A stretch of DNA of 64,000 nt from Frigoriglobus tundricola (lineage in GTDB: Bacteria > Planctomycetota > Planctomycetia > Gemmatales > Gemmataceae). Positions 27,379-36,366 of the stretch are shown here, in pieces. The position numbers and the translations under genes are program-made. Under the pieces are notes generated by a model. The model was not told the DNA's origin and searched no databases. It saw only the letters and a list, made by a program, of their open reading frames with translations. Location of the stretch: positions 310,001 through 374,000 of the forward strand of contig NZ_CP053452.2 of assembly GCF_013128195.2 (NCBI RefSeq). The letters run 5' to 3'. Each line of letters opens with the position of its first letter. Position 1 is the first letter of the stretch.

Positions 27379-28695
27379 ATGGCGGACGGCACAGCGGTTC
27401 ACAAAGTGGTCATCATCGGCGGCGGGTTCGGCGGGATGGTGGCGGCGCAGGCGCTGGACAAGACGCCCACGCACGTTACCCTCATCGACCGACGCAACTT
27501 CCACCTGTTTCAACCGCTCTTGTACCAGGTCGCGACCGGCGGGCTGTCGCCGGCCAACATCGCGGCCCCGCTCCGCTCGGTGCTGAAGAAGCAGCGGAAC
27601 ACGCACGTCCTCCTCGGTGAAGTGACCGGCTTCGACCTCGCCGCGAAGGCCGTGCTGCTGAAGGACGGGCACAGCGTCCCGTTCGATTCGCTCGTGGTCG
27701 CCACCGGGTCCACGCACCACTACTTCGGGCACGACGAGTGGGCGACCCGCGCGCCGGGGCTGAAGACCGTGGAGGACGCGACCGAGATCCGCCGCCGCGT
27801 GCTGCTGGCGTTCGAGCGGGCCGAGCGCGAGCCGGACCCGGCCGTCAAGGCGCGGCTGCTCACGTTCGTGGTGGTCGGCGGCGGCCCGACCGGCGTGGAG
27901 ATGGCCGGGGCGATCAGCGAACTGGCGCGCCTGACCCTGAGCGGCGACTTCCGCACGTTCAACCCGGCGATCGCCCGCGTCATCATCGTGGAGGGTCAGA
28001 ACCGTGTGCTGGCCGGGTTCCACCCGCAGCTCAGCACGAAGGCGAAAGCGTCGCTCGAAGGCATGGGCATCGAGGTGTGGCTCGACAGCCACGTCACCGC
28101 GATCGAACCGGACCACGTGCTCGTGAAACCGGAGGGCGGAAAGGGCGAAGCGCGGCGCATTGATACGGAGACGGTCGTGTGGGCAGCGGGGGTGAAGGCC
28201 TCGCCGCTGGGCAAGATGATTGCGGACGCGGTCGGCGGGGTGCAGGTGGACCGCGCCGGCCGCGTCCCGGTGAACCCGGACTGCACGGTCGCCAACCGCC
28301 CGGACGTCTTCGTGATCGGCGACCTCGCCAGCCACCCGGGCAAGGACGGCAAGCCGCTACCGGGCCTCGCCCCCGTGGCGATGCAGCAGGGCGAGTACGT
28401 GGCCGGCGTGATCGTGCGGCGGATCAAGGGCGAAACGCCGAAGGGGCCGTTCTCCTATCTGGACAAGGGGAGCATGGCGACCATCGGCCGGGCGAAGGCG
28501 GTGGCGGAGAGCATGGGCTTCCGCTTCAGCGGCTACCTCGCGTGGCTGGCGTGGCTGTTCATTCACATCCTGTATCTGGCGCGGTTCGAGAACCGGGTGA
28601 TGGTCCTCTTCCAGTGGTTCTGGAACTACATCACGCGCAACCGGGCGGCCCGACTCATCACCGGCCTGCGCCCACCGGACAGCCGCGGCGCATAA
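27379..28695 (+). CDS. ndh: Type II NADH dehydrogenase (NAD(P)/FAD-dependent oxidoreductase)
   Basis: 438 residues. It oxidises NADH and passes electrons to quinone at the membrane without pumping protons. It starts with the FAD-binding Rossmann motif KVVIIGGGFGGMVAAQAL, then FHLFQPLLYQVATGGLSP, a second dinucleotide motif VVVGGGPTGVEMAG (about 170), an FAD-site motif DVFVIGDLAS (about 313), and an amphipathic/hydrophobic C-terminal anchor (YLAWLAWLFIHILYLARFEN). The ATG at 27379 has a strong GGAGGGG ribosome-binding site. The short gap from the glycosyltransferase genes leaves co-transcription possible. Confidence 0.9.
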   Translation: MADGTAVHKVVIIGGGFGGMVAAQALDKTPTHVTLIDRRNFHLFQPLLYQVATGGLSPANIAAPLRSVLKKQRNTHVLLGEVTGFDLAAKAVLLKDGHSVPFDSLVVATGSTHHYFGHDEWATRAPGLKTVEDATEIRRRVLLAFERAEREPDPAVKARLLTFVVVGGGPTGVEMAGAISELARLTLSGDFRTFNPAIARVIIVEGQNRVLAGFHPQLSTKAKASLEGMGIEVWLDSHVTAIEPDHVLVKPEGGKGEARRIDTETVVWAAGVKASPLGKMIADAVGGVQVDRAGRVPVNPDCTVANRPDVFVIGDLASHPGKDGKPLPGLAPVAMQQGEYVAGVIVRRIKGETPKGPFSYLDKGSMATIGRAKAVAESMGFRFSGYLAWLAWLFIHILYLARFENRVMVLFQWFWNYITRNRAARLITGLRPPDSRGA

Positions 28696-29098
28696 CCCGA
28701 TCGGTCCCGCGTCACGCCGGTTGGCCGCTCGCGCCCAGAACATCGGCGCGCGACGGGTCCGTTAGCAAAACACAACGGAACGCCTTTCGCGACTTCACGC
28801 GCCGCAACTCGGGGCACCGGCCCGGCCGGTTGTTCAGGACAACAAGCCGCGGACGCGGCCGGTCCCAGTACCACCCTCTGACACGTCTCGCGCGAAGTCC
28901 ACATATCCGTTTTGAAAAAACTTGTACTCCGGCGGCCGGCAGCGGGCACTTCCTGGCGAACTGAGTCCGAACCCGTCTGCGGGTGCTCGCTTCTGAAACG
29001 GCGAGGTTCCGGGGCCGTATCGCGCGGCTCGGCCGGAAACTCGCCCTGCCGAAATGGGTGAACGCATCACCGGCGTCGGGTCCGAGTCGAGGAGATGT
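28696..29098. other. Intergenic region before the ECF-WD40 gene
   Basis: About 400 bp. I find no coding frame with family similarity. The only clear signal is the ribosome-binding GAGGAG just before the next ATG. An A-run (TTTTGAAAAAACTTGT, near 28911-28926) is unusually A/T rich for this DNA and could belong to a promoter. Confidence 0.35.
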
Positions 29099-31345
29099 AT
29101 GGGCACTGACCCGAAAGCCGTCGCGCAGCGCCTCCTGGGCCGGTTGTCTGGCAGCGGGTCGGGCGATCCGCTCGACGGCGACCTGCTCAGCGCGTTCGCC
29201 GCCACTCGGAACGAGACCGAGTTCGCTACCCTGATTGCCCGACACGGCCCGATGGTCCTCGGCGTTTGCCGCCGTTTACTCGGTAACGCCGCCGACGCCG
29301 AAGACGCGTTCCAGGCCGTGTTTCTGGTCCTGGCCCGCCGCGCCGCCGGCCTCGGCGAGACGCGATCGGTCGCCGGGTGGCTCTACGGGACGGCCGTCCG
29401 GGTGGCGATGAAGACCCGGACCCGAGACGCCCGCCGACGCACCCGCGAGCGAAAGGCGGTCCTCATGCGCCCGGCGAAAACGACAGAAACGCCCGATTGG
29501 GACGACCTATGCGCGGTTCTCGACGAAGAACTGGACCGACTCGGCAACCGCTACCGCGATCCGCTCGTGTTGTGCTGCCTGGAGGGGCGCTCGCGGGAGG
29601 AAGCCGCCCGGCTCCTCGGCTGGCCGGAGGGAACAGTAAGTGGCCGGCTGGCCCGCGCCAAGGAGTTGCTCCGCAGCCGCCTGGCCCGGCGCGGGGTGGC
29701 GTGTTCGGTCACCACACTCTCTGCGCTCCTGACGGCCCGCGGCGCGACCGCGGTACCGGCCGAACTGGCGCGAACCACACTGGCAACCGTCGCGGGGGCG
29801 GCACCGGCCGCGGTGGCGAAGCTGGCAACGGAACCGGGCGGTCCGTGGGGGTGGCGGACGGCGGCCACGGTCGTCGTCGGCCTCGTCGCGGGAGGGGGAC
29901 TGGTCGCCTTCACCGTGGGAGTTCCGTCCGAACCGAAGCCGCCGCCCACGCCTGCGGCCCCTGTTCAACCCGGCGCAGTAAGGCTCGCGCACGGCTCGGA
30001 AGTTCTGGCGATCGCCGTCTCGCCCGACGGACGAGTGGCTACCACTGGCCCCGGATCGGAGGTCCGAATCTGGAACGGTGACGCGACACCGGGACCGCGG
30101 TGCGTGTTTCCGGGCGGCGGGGCCGCGGTCACGTTCGCGCCGAACGGCAAGACACTGGCCGCGGCCGGTTACGACGGAGCCGTCCGGGTCTGGGACGCGG
30201 TTACCGGCACCCTCCGCCACACACTCACGGGCCACGGCGACAGCGCGCAGGCGGTCGCGTTTTCTCCGGACGGGGCGGTGCTCGCGTCGGCCGGCGAGGA
30301 CGGCCGCGTTCGGCTCTGGGACGCCGCCACCGGCCGGTCCCTGCGGGACCTCGACGGGCACCGCGCCCGGGTGTGGGGGTTGTGCTTTTCGCCCGATGGC
30401 CGCGAACTCGCTTCCGCCGGGGGCGATAAGACCGTCCGCATCTGGAACCCGACCACCGGGGACGAAACGCGCAAGTTCGGCGAATTGCGCGGCGGCGTGT
30501 ACGCCGTCGAGTACCATCCGGACGGACGGGCGCTTGCCGTCGCGGCCGACAACACGGCTCTCGTGCTCGACGCCCGCACGGGCCGCGAACTCGGTCGGGT
30601 CGGGACCGCGCGAACCGCTGTCACCTGGTTCGCGTTCAGCCCCGACGGCCGCACACTCGCTTACCGTAACGAAAAGACCGTCCGGCTGTGGGAAGTGGCG
30701 TCCGGTGCGGACCGGCTAACCATCGACTTAGGCGCCGAACCGGCCGGGGTGGCCTTCGGCCCCGGCAGCCGGGTTCTCGTCGTGGCGTCCGGCGACGGGG
30801 CCGATGTGTACGAGCTGCGCAAGCAGGTTCGTCCGCTCCCGGGGACCGAGCCGGGAACCCTGTGGGCTCATCTCGCCGGGGCCGATGCGGGGCTCGCGCT
30901 CCGAGCGATCGAAACGCTGACCGCGGACCCGGCCCGGGGCGTGCCGCTCGTGCGCGACAAGCTCCACGCCGTTCCCGAGTTTCGCGCCCGGCTCGAAGCA
31001 CTGGTAACACAACTCGGCGACGACGCGTTCGAGGTGCGCGAGCGGGCGTCACGGGAACTCGGAACGATCGGCGTGGACGCGGTGCCCGCGCTCCGGCGCG
31101 CACTGGCCGCCGACCCGTCGCCGGAGGTCCGGCAGCGGGCGGAACTGTTGCTCAAACGCCTGCCAACGGCCACCTCGCCCGCGCACGCCAGCCCGACGCA
31201 CGCACGGGCCGTCGAGGTTCTGGAAAAGGCCAACACGCCCGAGGCCCGCGCGGCACTGACCGCCCTCGCCGCGCGGGAAGTGGATTCGCCCCTGAAGCGC
31301 GAGGCCGCTGCCGCCCTCGCCCGGCTCCGCAGTCTCAAACCCTGA
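29099..31345 (+). CDS. ECF sigma factor fused to a transmembrane helix and WD40 domain
   Basis: 748 residues in three parts. Residues ~1-195 are an ECF sigma factor: region 2 (FATLIARHGPMVLGVCRRLL, AEDAFQAVFLVLARRA, VAGWLYGTAVRVA) and region 4 (LCCLEGRSREEAARLLGWPE, GTVSGRLARAKELL). Near 250-280 is one transmembrane helix (TAATVVVGLVAGGGLVAFTV) and a Pro-rich linker. Residues ~295-580 form WD40 repeats (GDSAQAVAFSPDGAVLASAG; VWGLCFSPDGRELASAGGDK), followed by a helical HEAT-like tail. Such ECF-WD40 fusions are known in planctomycetes, where an extracytoplasmic propeller may sense a ligand and control the attached sigma factor. The ATG at 29099 has GAGGAG upstream. Confidence 0.88.
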   Translation: MGTDPKAVAQRLLGRLSGSGSGDPLDGDLLSAFAATRNETEFATLIARHGPMVLGVCRRLLGNAADAEDAFQAVFLVLARRAAGLGETRSVAGWLYGTAVRVAMKTRTRDARRRTRERKAVLMRPAKTTETPDWDDLCAVLDEELDRLGNRYRDPLVLCCLEGRSREEAARLLGWPEGTVSGRLARAKELLRSRLARRGVACSVTTLSALLTARGATAVPAELARTTLATVAGAAPAAVAKLATEPGGPWGWRTAATVVVGLVAGGGLVAFTVGVPSEPKPPPTPAAPVQPGAVRLAHGSEVLAIAVSPDGRVATTGPGSEVRIWNGDATPGPRCVFPGGGAAVTFAPNGKTLAAAGYDGAVRVWDAVTGTLRHTLTGHGDSAQAVAFSPDGAVLASAGEDGRVRLWDAATGRSLRDLDGHRARVWGLCFSPDGRELASAGGDKTVRIWNPTTGDETRKFGELRGGVYAVEYHPDGRALAVAADNTALVLDARTGRELGRVGTARTAVTWFAFSPDGRTLAYRNEKTVRLWEVASGADRLTIDLGAEPAGVAFGPGSRVLVVASGDGADVYELRKQVRPLPGTEPGTLWAHLAGADAGLALRAIETLTADPARGVPLVRDKLHAVPEFRARLEALVTQLGDDAFEVRERASRELGTIGVDAVPALRRALAADPSPEVRQRAELLLKRLPTATSPAHASPTHARAVEVLEKANTPEARAALTALAAREVDSPLKREAAAALARLRSLKP

Positions 31346-31411
31346 TCCCCTGTCCGCTCGTGGTCACCCCCGTCACGAGCGGGCGCCTCTCAAGAAACCG
31401 GAGGGTTCGTG

Positions 31412-34400
31412 ATGACCGTTCGATCCGTTACACGCACCGGCTACGGGCTGCTGCCCGTACTCGTCATCATTCTGATGGCGCCCCACCATCCGCGGGCGGC
31501 GGCCGACGATCCGCCGCGCCCCGCGGACGCGCCACCCGCCACAGCCGCCGGTAACGGCTGGACGTTCGACGAGGCCCGCGACCGCCTCGCCCTCGCGCCC
31601 CGCGACCCGTACCTCCAGTACGTCGTGCTCCAGCTCGGCCGCCGCAACGGCCGGGAACGGGAGGCGGTCGACGCCATCGAACGCCGGTCCCTGTTCGGCG
31701 ATCTGGGTCTGTTGGGCGGGAACGGCCGCCGGTCCCGCGCCGACCTGTTCGCCACCTTCACCGGCGCACTGGCGATCCAGGAGAGCCTCCAACTCGACAC
31801 CATGCGGGGCAACACCGCGGCCAACCAGACCTTCGTGCGGCCGGGCGCGCCCGATCCGGGTCCGGCTGCGCCAAAGGGTCCGAAGCTGCCCGAAAAGGTC
31901 GCGGTGTCCGCTCTCACCGGCCCGACCGTCCCGAGCCACCCGTGGGAGAAGATGCTCGCCGGCAAGAGGCCCGAGGTGGGTCCGCTCGCCGCGTGCGTCC
32001 CGGACGAGTTCTACTTCGCCGAGTTCCGGTCCGTGGCCCGGCTCCACGAGGTACTGGGCGCCGGCGAGTTGTGGGCCGGGCACGTCTTCACTCAGGCTCT
32101 CGGTGGCGCCAGGTCGCAACAGACCGCCGACCGCCTCAAGAAGCAACTCGGGCTGTCCGGCCTGGCGCCCGAAACACTCGACCGGCTCGGGGTGGAGGCG
32201 GTGGGGATCACCGGCAGCGACCCGTTCCTGTCCGAAGGGAGTGATGTCACCCTGCTCGTCCAGGGACGTAACATCGCCCCGCTCGTAGCCCTGGCTGATA
32301 CCGCCAAAGCCGGCAAGGTCGAGACGGGTACACACGTCGGAATCGCTTACACCTATCGGACGAGCGCCGACGGCTCGGTCAACGCGTATTCGGCCAGCCC
32401 CCGAGCGGAACTGCACGTCCGCGGGAACTCGTTGCCGGCCTTCAAGCGGGTCCTGGAAGCGGTCGCGGGCAAGACGGCCGATGGAACGCCCGTGCGGCGG
32501 CTCGGAGAATCGGCCGAGTTCCGGTATGTTCGCACGCGGATGCCCCGCGGGGCCGAAGAGGACGGGTTCGTGTACCTCTCGGACGCCTTCATCCGCCGGC
32601 TGACCGGGCCGCAACTCAAGCTGACCGAACGGCGCCGGGTGCTGGTGTACAACCACCTGCGGATGATCGGGCACGCCGCCCTCATGTACCGCACCGAACA
32701 CGGCCGCGCCCCGCAATCGCTGGACGAACTCGCTAAGGCGAACTGCGCGCCCGGCGTGTTCGGCCGGGGCGACCTGGCGCACCCGGACGGCGGCACGTAC
32801 GCCCTCTCCGCCGACGGCATGTACGGGGTGTGCTCGAAGTACGGCCGGGCCGACAACCTGACGCCCTGCATCGAACGGCTGGTCACCGAAGTGAGCGGCG
32901 AGGAGGCCGAAGAGTACAAGCAGTTCGTGGCCGACTACAGCCGGTACTGGCGGACCTTCTTCGACCCGATCGCGGTGCGGGTGACCGTCACTCCGAAGCA
33001 GTACCGGCTCGAAACGCTCGTGCTCCCGCTGATCGACAACTCGATCTACACCGAACTCGCCCGCGGCGCCGGTAAGCCGGTCCCGATGGACCTGCTCCCG
33101 ACCCCGAAAAGCGAGATCGGCGGCCTCTGGCTGCACCTGCCCAAGCAGCAGGTGCTCGACAGCCTGGGGCCCGACCAGCCGGCGGGGCAGCCCGTACCGG
33201 GCGCGCCCGACCGGCTGCACCGCTCGGCCGAGCAGATTCAGGCAATCAACCAACTGAAGCGGGTCGGGTTGGCCGTCAACAACTCCCTCGGCGCCGACGA
33301 CACGTTCCCGGACGACATCAAGGACAAGAACGGTAAACCCCTCCTGTCGTGGCGGGTCGCGGTTCTCCCGTACATCGACCAGGACGCGCTGTACACGCAG
33401 TTCAAACTCGACGAGCCGTGGGACAGCGACCACAACAAAAAGCTGATCTCCAAAATGCCACAAGTATACTCCGGCCGGGCGCGCGGACTGGGTGCCACGA
33501 AGACGCCGTTCCTCCGCCCGGTGGGCAAAGGGACCCTGTTTCCGACGGACAAGAAGTACAAACTCACCGACATCACTGATGGCACGGCGAACACCGTTCT
33601 GGGTGTCGAGGTGACCGACGAAGCCGCGGTCGTGTGGACGCGACCGGCGGACCTGGTCGTGGACCCGAAGGAGCCGCTCAAGGGGCTCGTCCGCAAGAAC
33701 GGGGAGCCGTTCTTCGTTCTGCTCGCGGACGGCAGCGTCAAGCCGGTGTCGCCGAAAGTCGATCCGACGGAACTGCTGCGGGCGTTCGACCCGACCGACG
33801 GCAAGCCGGGCGAAGTCGATGCGCTGTCCCAACGGGGCGGCCCGGCGGGCGGCGGACCGAAGAGCCCGTTCGAGGTCCCGAACGACCTCAAGCAGATCGC
33901 ACTGGCCGTTCACAACTATCACGATGCGAACGGCCAGTTGCCGACCACGAACATTCGGACCAAAGACGGCAAGCAACTGCTGAGCTGGCGGGTGGCTCTC
34001 CTCCCCTACCTCGAACAGAACGCACTGTACCAGCAGTTCAAACTCGACGAGCCGTGGGACAGCGAACACAACAAGAAGCTCATTGAGAAGATGCCCCGCA
34101 TCTACTACGGGACGGACGCGAAGCTCAACGCGGCCGGGAAGACCGCGTACCTCGTACCGGCCGGGAAGAACACGCTCTCCCCGCCCGACGGCGCGAAGCA
34201 GACCCTTCCGGGAATCGCCGACGGCACCTCGAACACGATCCTGGCATTCGTAGCCGCACCCGAACAGGCGGTCGTGTGGAGCAAGCCCGATGACCTGCCG
34301 TTCGATCCGAAGGAGCCGCTCAAGGGGCTCGTCTGCCCCGGCGAGGACGCGGTCCTGGTGGTGATGGCCGACGGGGGCACGAAGCGCCTCTCGACGCGAA

Positions 34401-35482
34401 TCGACCCGAAAACGTTCGCGGCAATGGTCACACCGATGGGGGGCGAAACCATCACGCTGAACCCGCAGGACGAGTCGGGCCCGCCCCTCGCAGCAGGGCT
34501 GGGCCTGCTCTTACGGGAGTTCCAGTTCACCCCCGAGCAATTGGAAGAACTCGAATCGGCCGGGGTCGATCTGAACAAACTGCGACGGTTCCTCCGCGAG
34601 GGCATCGGGGACCAGGTCGGGTTCCACATGCACGACGCCCCGCGGCTCCTGGACTCCGACCTGTCCGGTCTGTTCGGCGGGGGCGAGAGCGCCGGCCTGA
34701 CCGGAATCGGGCTGGCGGTCCGGTTCGCGTTCGGGGCGTCGTCCGTCTCAATCCCGGTCAAGAACGCGAAGGCGGTGGACGAGTACCTCGACGAGCTGGA
34801 CAAGCTCCTTCTGGCCCAGCGGAAGAGTCTGAGAACGAGCGGGATCGTGTTTCGGCGCGAGGTGGACTTCTACCGGGTGCCCTTCCCCGCGCCGCACACG
34901 ATCCGGTGCCTGGCCGTGAGCTTCGCCGGGTTGAAGTGGCGGGTGTACTGGGGGCGGATCGGGACCGGGCTGTACATCGCCACCCGCCCGTTCATTCTGG
35001 AGGACATCGCCGCGGCCCACGCGGAAGGGAAGAAACCGGCCGCGTCCGAGCCCGCCCACGCGGTGTTACGGGTGCGCCCAGAAAACTGGCGCCAGGTGCT
35101 GCCGGGGTACAACCTCGGGTGGGCGGAGGGGAACCGGGCAGCGTGCCACGCCAATCTGGACATGCTCTCGAACGTCGGCCGCGGCTGGAACGATCGGAAG
35201 CCGACCGCCGGCCCGCCGAGCGCCGAGTTTCTGGGGCGCGTGGTCCGGGTTTACGGGGAGCGACCGTTCTGTCCGGACGGCGGCACCTATGACCTGTCGG
35301 CCGATGCGCGTGAGTGCCGGTGCAACGTTCACGGCGGGCACAACGACCCGCGCCAACCGGCCGAACCGTCCGCGACCAGCTCTACGGGTCGGGTGCGGAA
35401 ATCGTTCGCCGGCCTGACCGCGACCGTGCGGTTCGAGGAAGACGGGCTGCGAGTGGTCGTCACCGTGGACCGAAAGGAGTAG
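31412..35482 (+). CDS. Giant DUF1559 protein with two DUF1559-like modules
   Basis: 1356 residues with a signal peptide (TRTGYGLLPVLVIILMAPHH). The N-terminal ~600 residues are family-less and contain KLTERRRVLVYNHLRMIGHA. Two DUF1559-like modules follow, near 610-790 (QLKRVGLAVNNSLGADDTF...LSWRVAVLPYIDQDALYTQF) and 825-1010 (LKQIALAVHNYHDANGQLP...LSWRVALLPYLEQNALYQQF). Both include FKLDEPWDS and DITDGTANT / GIADGTSNT. DUF1559 proteins usually have one module behind a pilin-like N-terminus; here the pilin start is absent. GTG (31409) and ATG (31412) are both possible; the ATG sits 6 bases after GGAGGG. The gene may be co-transcribed with the ECF-WD40 gene 66 bp upstream. Confidence 0.8.
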   Translation: MTVRSVTRTGYGLLPVLVIILMAPHHPRAAADDPPRPADAPPATAAGNGWTFDEARDRLALAPRDPYLQYVVLQLGRRNGREREAVDAIERRSLFGDLGLLGGNGRRSRADLFATFTGALAIQESLQLDTMRGNTAANQTFVRPGAPDPGPAAPKGPKLPEKVAVSALTGPTVPSHPWEKMLAGKRPEVGPLAACVPDEFYFAEFRSVARLHEVLGAGELWAGHVFTQALGGARSQQTADRLKKQLGLSGLAPETLDRLGVEAVGITGSDPFLSEGSDVTLLVQGRNIAPLVALADTAKAGKVETGTHVGIAYTYRTSADGSVNAYSASPRAELHVRGNSLPAFKRVLEAVAGKTADGTPVRRLGESAEFRYVRTRMPRGAEEDGFVYLSDAFIRRLTGPQLKLTERRRVLVYNHLRMIGHAALMYRTEHGRAPQSLDELAKANCAPGVFGRGDLAHPDGGTYALSADGMYGVCSKYGRADNLTPCIERLVTEVSGEEAEEYKQFVADYSRYWRTFFDPIAVRVTVTPKQYRLETLVLPLIDNSIYTELARGAGKPVPMDLLPTPKSEIGGLWLHLPKQQVLDSLGPDQPAGQPVPGAPDRLHRSAEQIQAINQLKRVGLAVNNSLGADDTFPDDIKDKNGKPLLSWRVAVLPYIDQDALYTQFKLDEPWDSDHNKKLISKMPQVYSGRARGLGATKTPFLRPVGKGTLFPTDKKYKLTDITDGTANTVLGVEVTDEAAVVWTRPADLVVDPKEPLKGLVRKNGEPFFVLLADGSVKPVSPKVDPTELLRAFDPTDGKPGEVDALSQRGGPAGGGPKSPFEVPNDLKQIALAVHNYHDANGQLPTTNIRTKDGKQLLSWRVALLPYLEQNALYQQFKLDEPWDSEHNKKLIEKMPRIYYGTDAKLNAAGKTAYLVPAGKNTLSPPDGAKQTLPGIADGTSNTILAFVAAPEQAVVWSKPDDLPFDPKEPLKGLVCPGEDAVLVVMADGGTKRLSTRIDPKTFAAMVTPMGGETITLNPQDESGPPLAAGLGLLLREFQFTPEQLEELESAGVDLNKLRRFLREGIGDQVGFHMHDAPRLLDSDLSGLFGGGESAGLTGIGLAVRFAFGASSVSIPVKNAKAVDEYLDELDKLLLAQRKSLRTSGIVFRREVDFYRVPFPAPHTIRCLAVSFAGLKWRVYWGRIGTGLYIATRPFILEDIAAAHAEGKKPAASEPAHAVLRVRPENWRQVLPGYNLGWAEGNRAACHANLDMLSNVGRGWNDRKPTAGPPSAEFLGRVVRVYGERPFCPDGGTYDLSADARECRCNVHGGHNDPRQPAEPSATSSTGRVRKSFAGLTATVRFEEDGLRVVVTVDRKE

Positions 35483-35488
35483 AGGGAC

Positions 35489-35669
35489 GAAGAACCCCCC
35501 CAGCCCCTCCCTGAAGGGAGGGGAGCAAGACCTCTGGAGTTCCGGCGCGTCCGCGGATATGCGGGAAGCAAATCGCGCGTTCACCCCCCTCCCTTCCCCC
35601 GGCCCGCGAGAAGCTCCGCTGACAGGGTCGGGGAGAGAACGGAGGGGGGCTGGGGGGTGGGTCTTCTTC
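35489..35669. repeat. Imperfect inverted repeat rich in CCCC/GGGG
   Basis: The segment starts GAAGAACCCCCCCAGCCCC and ends GGGGCTGGGGGGTGGG-TCTTCTTC, so its ends are complementary. A smaller hairpin (CCCTCCCTGAAGGGAGGG) lies inside. A related arrangement occurs at 61368-61488. It overlaps the 3' end of the GIY-YIG gene on the other strand. Confidence 0.5.
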
Positions 35670-35940
35670 GGCGGCGTTGCGACGCGACGAGCGCATCCTT
35701 CGCCGCGCGAGAGAGCTTCTTGATGGCGATCTCGCGCCGGAGCGCCGCGCCGTGGCCCTGTGCGGATTCTCGGTACACCACCGCCACCGGGCGCCGCGAC
35801 CGCGTGTACTTCGATGCGGTCCCGGCGTTGTGCTGCGCCAGCCGCCGCTCCACGTCCGTCGTGATGCCGGTGTAGAGCGTCCCGTCGCGACACTTCAGCA
35901 GGTACACCCACCACTCCGCCTTCGTTCGCAGCACGATCAC
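35581..35940 (-). CDS. GIY-YIG nuclease-superfamily protein (UPF0213-like)
   Basis: 119 residues with a GTG start at 35940 (or 35943). The domain covers residues ~8-85: EWWVYLLKCRDGTLYTGITT (the GIY and YIG positions read VYL and YTG), VERRLAQHNAGTASKYTRSR and ALRREIAIKKLSRAAK. UPF0213/YhbQ-type proteins are single-domain GIY-YIG proteins of unclear cellular role. The last ~30 residues (Arg/Pro-rich, ending GRGKGGG) come from the adjacent repeat at 35489-35669, so the original stop was probably lost when that repeat arrived. Confidence 0.75.
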   Translation of the reverse strand: MIVLRTKAEWWVYLLKCRDGTLYTGITTDVERRLAQHNAGTASKYTRSRRPVAVVYRESAQGHGAALRREIAIKKLSRAAKDALVASQRRRRRPTPQPPSVLSPTLSAELLAGRGKGGG

Positions 35941-36084
35941 CACCCCGCGGTTCGCGCTCCGATCCCGCTGGACACGCGCCGTGATTGTGGCGAAAAGCGA
36001 GCTGCGGTGAACAGGTCGTTTTTCGCGAACGGAGCTTGAGAGTCCCTCCGCGGTGCGGTACCTTCCTTGAGTTCCTGCGGATGT

Positions 36085-36308
36085 GTTTAGCTCGTTGCTC
36101 TGCAACAGGACGATGTTGCGTCGTCCGAGCTTCTGCCAGCCCACCCTTCGCGGGGAAGGCTGTTCCAGCACCGCTATCGGCGAGTTCTCGCCGGTGCCCG
36201 GCATGGCCTGGAACAACCCCGCCGGTCGTGGTTCCATGCCGGGCACCGGCGAGAACTCGCCGGCGGTGCCGTGAGCCTTCCGCGCCCCAGGTCGAGAAGT
36301 TAACACCG
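36085..36308 (+). repeat. Structured 224-bp element, copy A (candidate non-coding RNA)
   Basis: Same length and plan as copy B (42121-42344). In order: small hairpin GTTGC-TCT-GCAAC (36094-36106); hairpin GGACGA/TCGTCC (36108-36126); an outer stem AAGGCT/AGCCTT with CGCGG nearby; inner stem GCACCGC (36168-36174) with GCGGTGC (36263-36269); a TAT bulge; then a perfect 29-bp stem (36178-36206 with 36234-36262) closed by a conserved 27-29 nt loop. The long stem shares no sequence with that of copy B, yet both are perfect. It lies between the GIY-YIG and DUF1501 genes and is followed by a hairpin at 36319-36352. Reverse-strand reading frames cross it, but its conservation follows structure. Confidence 0.7.
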
Positions 36309-36318
36309 TAGGAACAAC

Positions 36319-36352
36319 GACACGGGTCGGGGATCACTCCCCGGCCCGTGTC
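36319..36352. terminator. Hairpin after structured element copy A and after the DUF1501 gene
   Basis: 15-nt arms (GACACGGGTCGGGGA and TCCCCGGCCCGTGTC), one G-T pair, 4-nt loop. It sits 10 bp past the element on the + strand and 14 bp past the DUF1501 stop on the - strand, so it may terminate both. Confidence 0.55.
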
Positions 36353-36366
36353 CGTTTCGCGTGGCA

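Noticed and set aside
31373..34069. Very long reverse frame (898 codons) opposite the DUF1559 gene
   Set aside because: High-G+C antisense frame; the + strand has a signal peptide, ribosome-binding site and two clear domains.
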